DNA of 8,549 bases from Desulfobacterales bacterium (GTDB taxonomy: Bacteria; Desulfobacterota; Desulfobulbia; Desulfobulbales; BM004): positions 1 to 8,549 of the forward strand of contig JAAXQI010000124.1 in assembly GCA_012974315.1 (NCBI GenBank). The letters run 5' to 3'. This document shows positions 6,958 through 8,549 of this stretch, piece by piece. Within the stretch, counting starts at the first letter, position 1. Every line of letters begins with the position of its first letter. A program made the position numbers and the translations under genes. The notes under the pieces are model-generated. The model was not told where the DNA came from. It worked only from the letters and a program-made list of their open reading frames with translations, and made no database searches.

Positions 6958-7392
6958 TCATACACAGGAACTTTCAGTTTTACGCAGAAGGTCCAGAGTC
7001 AGTTTCAGGAAATCCGCTTCTGTAACTATGCCGACCAGTTTCCCGTCAGACACTACAGGTAAACATCCATACTTGTGCGTCAGCAGCATGGTGATTGCCT
7101 TACAGACGTCTATTTCCGGATCAGCAGTAAGACAATCTGTTTTCATAATATTTATTATGTGAATATTACGGTCCAGATATTCCTGCTCTTCCTCATCGAC
7201 ATCTGCCAGATGAGAGATGGTCTGTGCCAGGAGGTCACGGTGCGTCATTAAACCGACAAAGGTGTTATCCGGTTCAACAATAGGCACATGGCGCACATGC
7301 TTGATGCGCATCAGGGAGCGGACCAACTCCAGGGTCTGGGTAGCATGCAGTACAAATACCTCGCTCGTCATTATGTCCTTTACTTTCAGCAT
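6958..7392 (-). CDS. CBS-domain pair protein
   Basis: This 144-residue soluble protein is built almost wholly of two CBS domains. The first spans about residues 1-58 (VKDIMTSEVFVL and GLMTHRDLL). The second spans about 80-135 (NIMKTDCLTADPE and GIVTEADFL). An acidic linker (DVDEEEQEY, 64-72) joins them. Family knowledge: such Bateman modules bind adenine nucleotides or S-adenosylmethionine and sense energy state; stand-alone ones usually act on an unidentified partner. AAAGGAG seven bases before the ATG at 7392 fixes the start. It converges on the formate dehydrogenase gene with the terminator and palindrome between them, so it is a separate transcription unit. Nothing in the sequence ties it directly to formate metabolism. 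Confidence 0.9.
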   Translation of the reverse strand: MLKVKDIMTSEVFVLHATQTLELVRSLMRIKHVRHVPIVEPDNTFVGLMTHRDLLAQTISHLADVDEEEQEYLDRNIHIINIMKTDCLTADPEIDVCKAITMLLTHKYGCLPVVSDGKLVGIVTEADFLKLTLDLLRKTESSCV

Positions 7393-7791
7393 ACAAATCT
7401 CCTTTAAACAGGGTGAAAACAGGTCCTAATTAGTAACAGATAGCGTGAGTTGATAAGATGTAAGTAATAAACAAAAAATCGTAAAATCGCAGAAATTATT
7501 TGTTACGGTATAACTTAGTGAAGGAAGGCCGGGGCTGTCAATGAAAAACACGGATCTGTGGTTTAGAAAACCATTACTCGTAATGAGCCATATATCCGCC
7601 TGAAACCCCATTGTGTGAAAGGGGCAATCTGCCAGAGTTGGTATTTTCTGGCTCTGAAAGAACCGGCAGCGGTTGGCCAGTCAAGCAGATTATCCAGGGC
7701 CACATGATAATAAAGCCTGTGATAAAGGCGAAGGTTGCTGGTCTGGACCGCTCAATGGCATGGGTTTCAGGGATTATTCCGGCACTTTGGA
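7393..7791. other. 399-base intergenic region, hairpin-rich, no recognised gene
   Basis: This region separates two minus-strand genes. The first 100 bases or so are AT-rich and presumably hold the promoter of the CBS gene, though no clear -35/-10 pair stands out. From about 7560 there is a run of small inverted repeats: GGTTT/AAACC (7560-7572), CATTAC/GTAATG (7572-7585), GCCAGA/TCTGGC (7631-7652), AACCG/CGGTT (7661-7674) and TGGCC/GGCCA (7674-7702). Open frames exist on both strands (for example 7611-7811 plus, from TTG), but none has a ribosome site or a recognisable product. It could be a structured RNA, decayed gene or plain spacer. Confidence 0.4.
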
Positions 7792-8436
7792 TCAGTCAAA
7801 AATTTGCATGAGATAATAATAGAGCCAGGCCCCGTATTCAGATAGTACCCAGCGAATTTGCCTGCCATTCTTCCACCAGGCTTCAGGGTTGAAGGGATCA
7901 TTTTTGGCAGGGGCGACATATACCTTCAATTTCCCAGCATACATTTTACTCCAGATATGGCGCGCGCGGCGGCTATGGAATTTGCTGGTGGTGATGATGA
8001 TATTTGAAATGCCGTTGTTGATGAGTATTTCTCCAACAATTTTCGCTTCGCTGACACTGTCATAAGCATCTTCAGCGCTGATCGCTATTATATGGTCTTT
8101 TGCGACTTTTTGATGGACCAGAACACCGATTGCTTCTGCATACCACTTGCAGGGCGGATCATATCCGCTGCTTTCCAGGCCGCGCAACGTATCTGTTTTC
8201 CTGTTGCCGTTGATGACGACCTTGTCGACCTTTACTGTCCTGTAAAGGTTTGCAGCCTCCATAAGCCGCGGGTAAATGTCGACTCCGGTATTGAGGACAA
8301 CTGCTACTTCGGCTTTTGGGGGGATATCTTCCACAACAAGAATTGAGCCTATTCCTGTGAGGATTTTTCCATGGATTACTACCAGGAATGCAATTATCAG
8401 AACTAACAGAAAGATTTTGCGGAAATCAAATACCAT
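7792..8436 (-). CDS. Membrane-anchored DUF218 (YdcF/SanA-like) protein
   Basis: This 214-residue protein has one N-terminal membrane helix (about residues 8-22, after a short basic head), so the bulk probably faces the periplasm. The DUF218 domain covers about 43-200. It starts with AEVAVVLNTGVDIYPRLMEA (42-61), includes the acidic stretch AEDAYDSVSEA (121-131), the family block ITTSKFHSRRARHIW (148-162), and ends with EYGAWLYYYL. Family knowledge: DUF218 members include YdcF, which binds S-adenosylmethionine, and SanA, linked to envelope integrity; their reactions are poorly defined. The first loop has VLNTG where many relatives have VLGGG. A TGA lies in frame just upstream of the ATG at 8436 and the helix follows directly, supporting this start despite a weak ribosome site. 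It appears monocistronic, with no terminator seen downstream. Confidence 0.85.
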   Translation of the reverse strand: MVFDFRKIFLLVLIIAFLVVIHGKILTGIGSILVVEDIPPKAEVAVVLNTGVDIYPRLMEAANLYRTVKVDKVVINGNRKTDTLRGLESSGYDPPCKWYAEAIGVLVHQKVAKDHIIAISAEDAYDSVSEAKIVGEILINNGISNIIITTSKFHSRRARHIWSKMYAGKLKVYVAPAKNDPFNPEAWWKNGRQIRWVLSEYGAWLYYYLMQIFD

Positions 8437-8467
8437 GGCTCAATATACTAATTTTATGAATGAAACT

Positions 8468-8543
8468 CCCCGCAGCAAGCTACGGGGTATCTCAACAAAG
8501 GATATTTCCAATAATAACGCTGCAAGCAGCGGGGTATTTACCC
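8468..8543 (+). repeat. tandem REP-like hairpins at the contig end
   Basis: Two related units share the pattern GC(A/T)GCAAGC..CGGGGTAT. Unit 1 pairs CCCCGCAGC (8468-8476) with GCTACGGGG (8479-8487), with one mismatch. Unit 2 pairs CGCTGC (8518-8523) with GCAGCG (8526-8531), and GGGTA/TACCC (8532-8543) follows. The GC-rich arms in an AT-rich setting resemble REP elements mobilised by RAYT (Y1-type) transposases, but no such gene is in view. Confidence 0.55.
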
Positions 8544-8549
8544 TAAGAG

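Noticed and set aside
7611..7811. 66-residue plus-strand frame from TTG, and short minus-strand frames in the same gap
   Set aside because: No ribosome binding site, no family resemblance, and overlap with the 3' end of the DUF218 gene; reported only as part of the intergenic region.
1..8549. tRNA, rRNA or CRISPR arrays
   Set aside because: No T-loop-like tRNA motif with matching arms, no rRNA segments, and no regularly spaced direct repeats were seen.

Overview
The window looks like one end of a metagenomic or draft contig from an anaerobic, sulfur-cycling bacterium, most likely Desulfobacterota (sulfate reducer or sulfur disproportionator). This rests on family content: a selenocysteine-type formate dehydrogenase fused to a GltD-like flavoprotein, a split YeeE/YedE permease pair with a DsrE-like protein, and short GGGGACAGATTT palindromes. 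It is an inference from protein families, not a phylogeny. The first 19 bases are the Tn5/Nextera mosaic-end adapter and are not genomic.

Layout. (1) 78-1087, minus strand: a MarR-type regulator followed by a DsrE-like protein, an apparent two-gene operon. (2) 1088-1306: divergent control region with face-to-face sigma70-like promoters that share one -10 segment. (3) 1307-2363, plus strand: two overlapping YeeE/YedE half-permeases. The second carries a one-base frameshift in a G run, which hides its last 39 residues. (4) 2364-2700: a palindromic repeat, a strong intrinsic terminator and a possible promoter. (5) 2701-6855, plus strand: one 1384-codon selenoprotein gene, interrupted only by an in-frame TGA at 5176-5178 read as selenocysteine. 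The chain runs 2Fe-2S ferredoxin, GltD-like FAD/NAD(P)H module, 4Fe-4S domains, then the molybdenum/tungsten formate dehydrogenase catalytic domain. (6) 6863-6946: a terminator and a second copy of the palindromic repeat. (7) 6958-7392, minus strand: a two-CBS-domain protein. (8) 7393-7791: a 399-base gap rich in small hairpins with no recognised gene. (9) 7792-8436, minus strand: a membrane-anchored DUF218/YdcF-like protein. (10) 8468-8543: tandem REP-like hairpins.

How it fits together. The permease pair plus DsrE-like protein resembles the YedE-TusA-DsrE type of locus described in sulfur-disproportionating bacteria. It probably imports or relays reduced sulfur (or selenium) under MarR control. 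The neighbouring formate dehydrogenase needs selenium for its active site and sulfur for its cofactor, so a trafficking link is plausible but unproven. The enzyme carries its own flavin, NAD(P)H and iron-sulfur modules in one chain, has a terminator on each side and has no partner subunit genes beside it. It may therefore couple formate/CO2 directly to NAD(P)H or ferredoxin as a single polypeptide.
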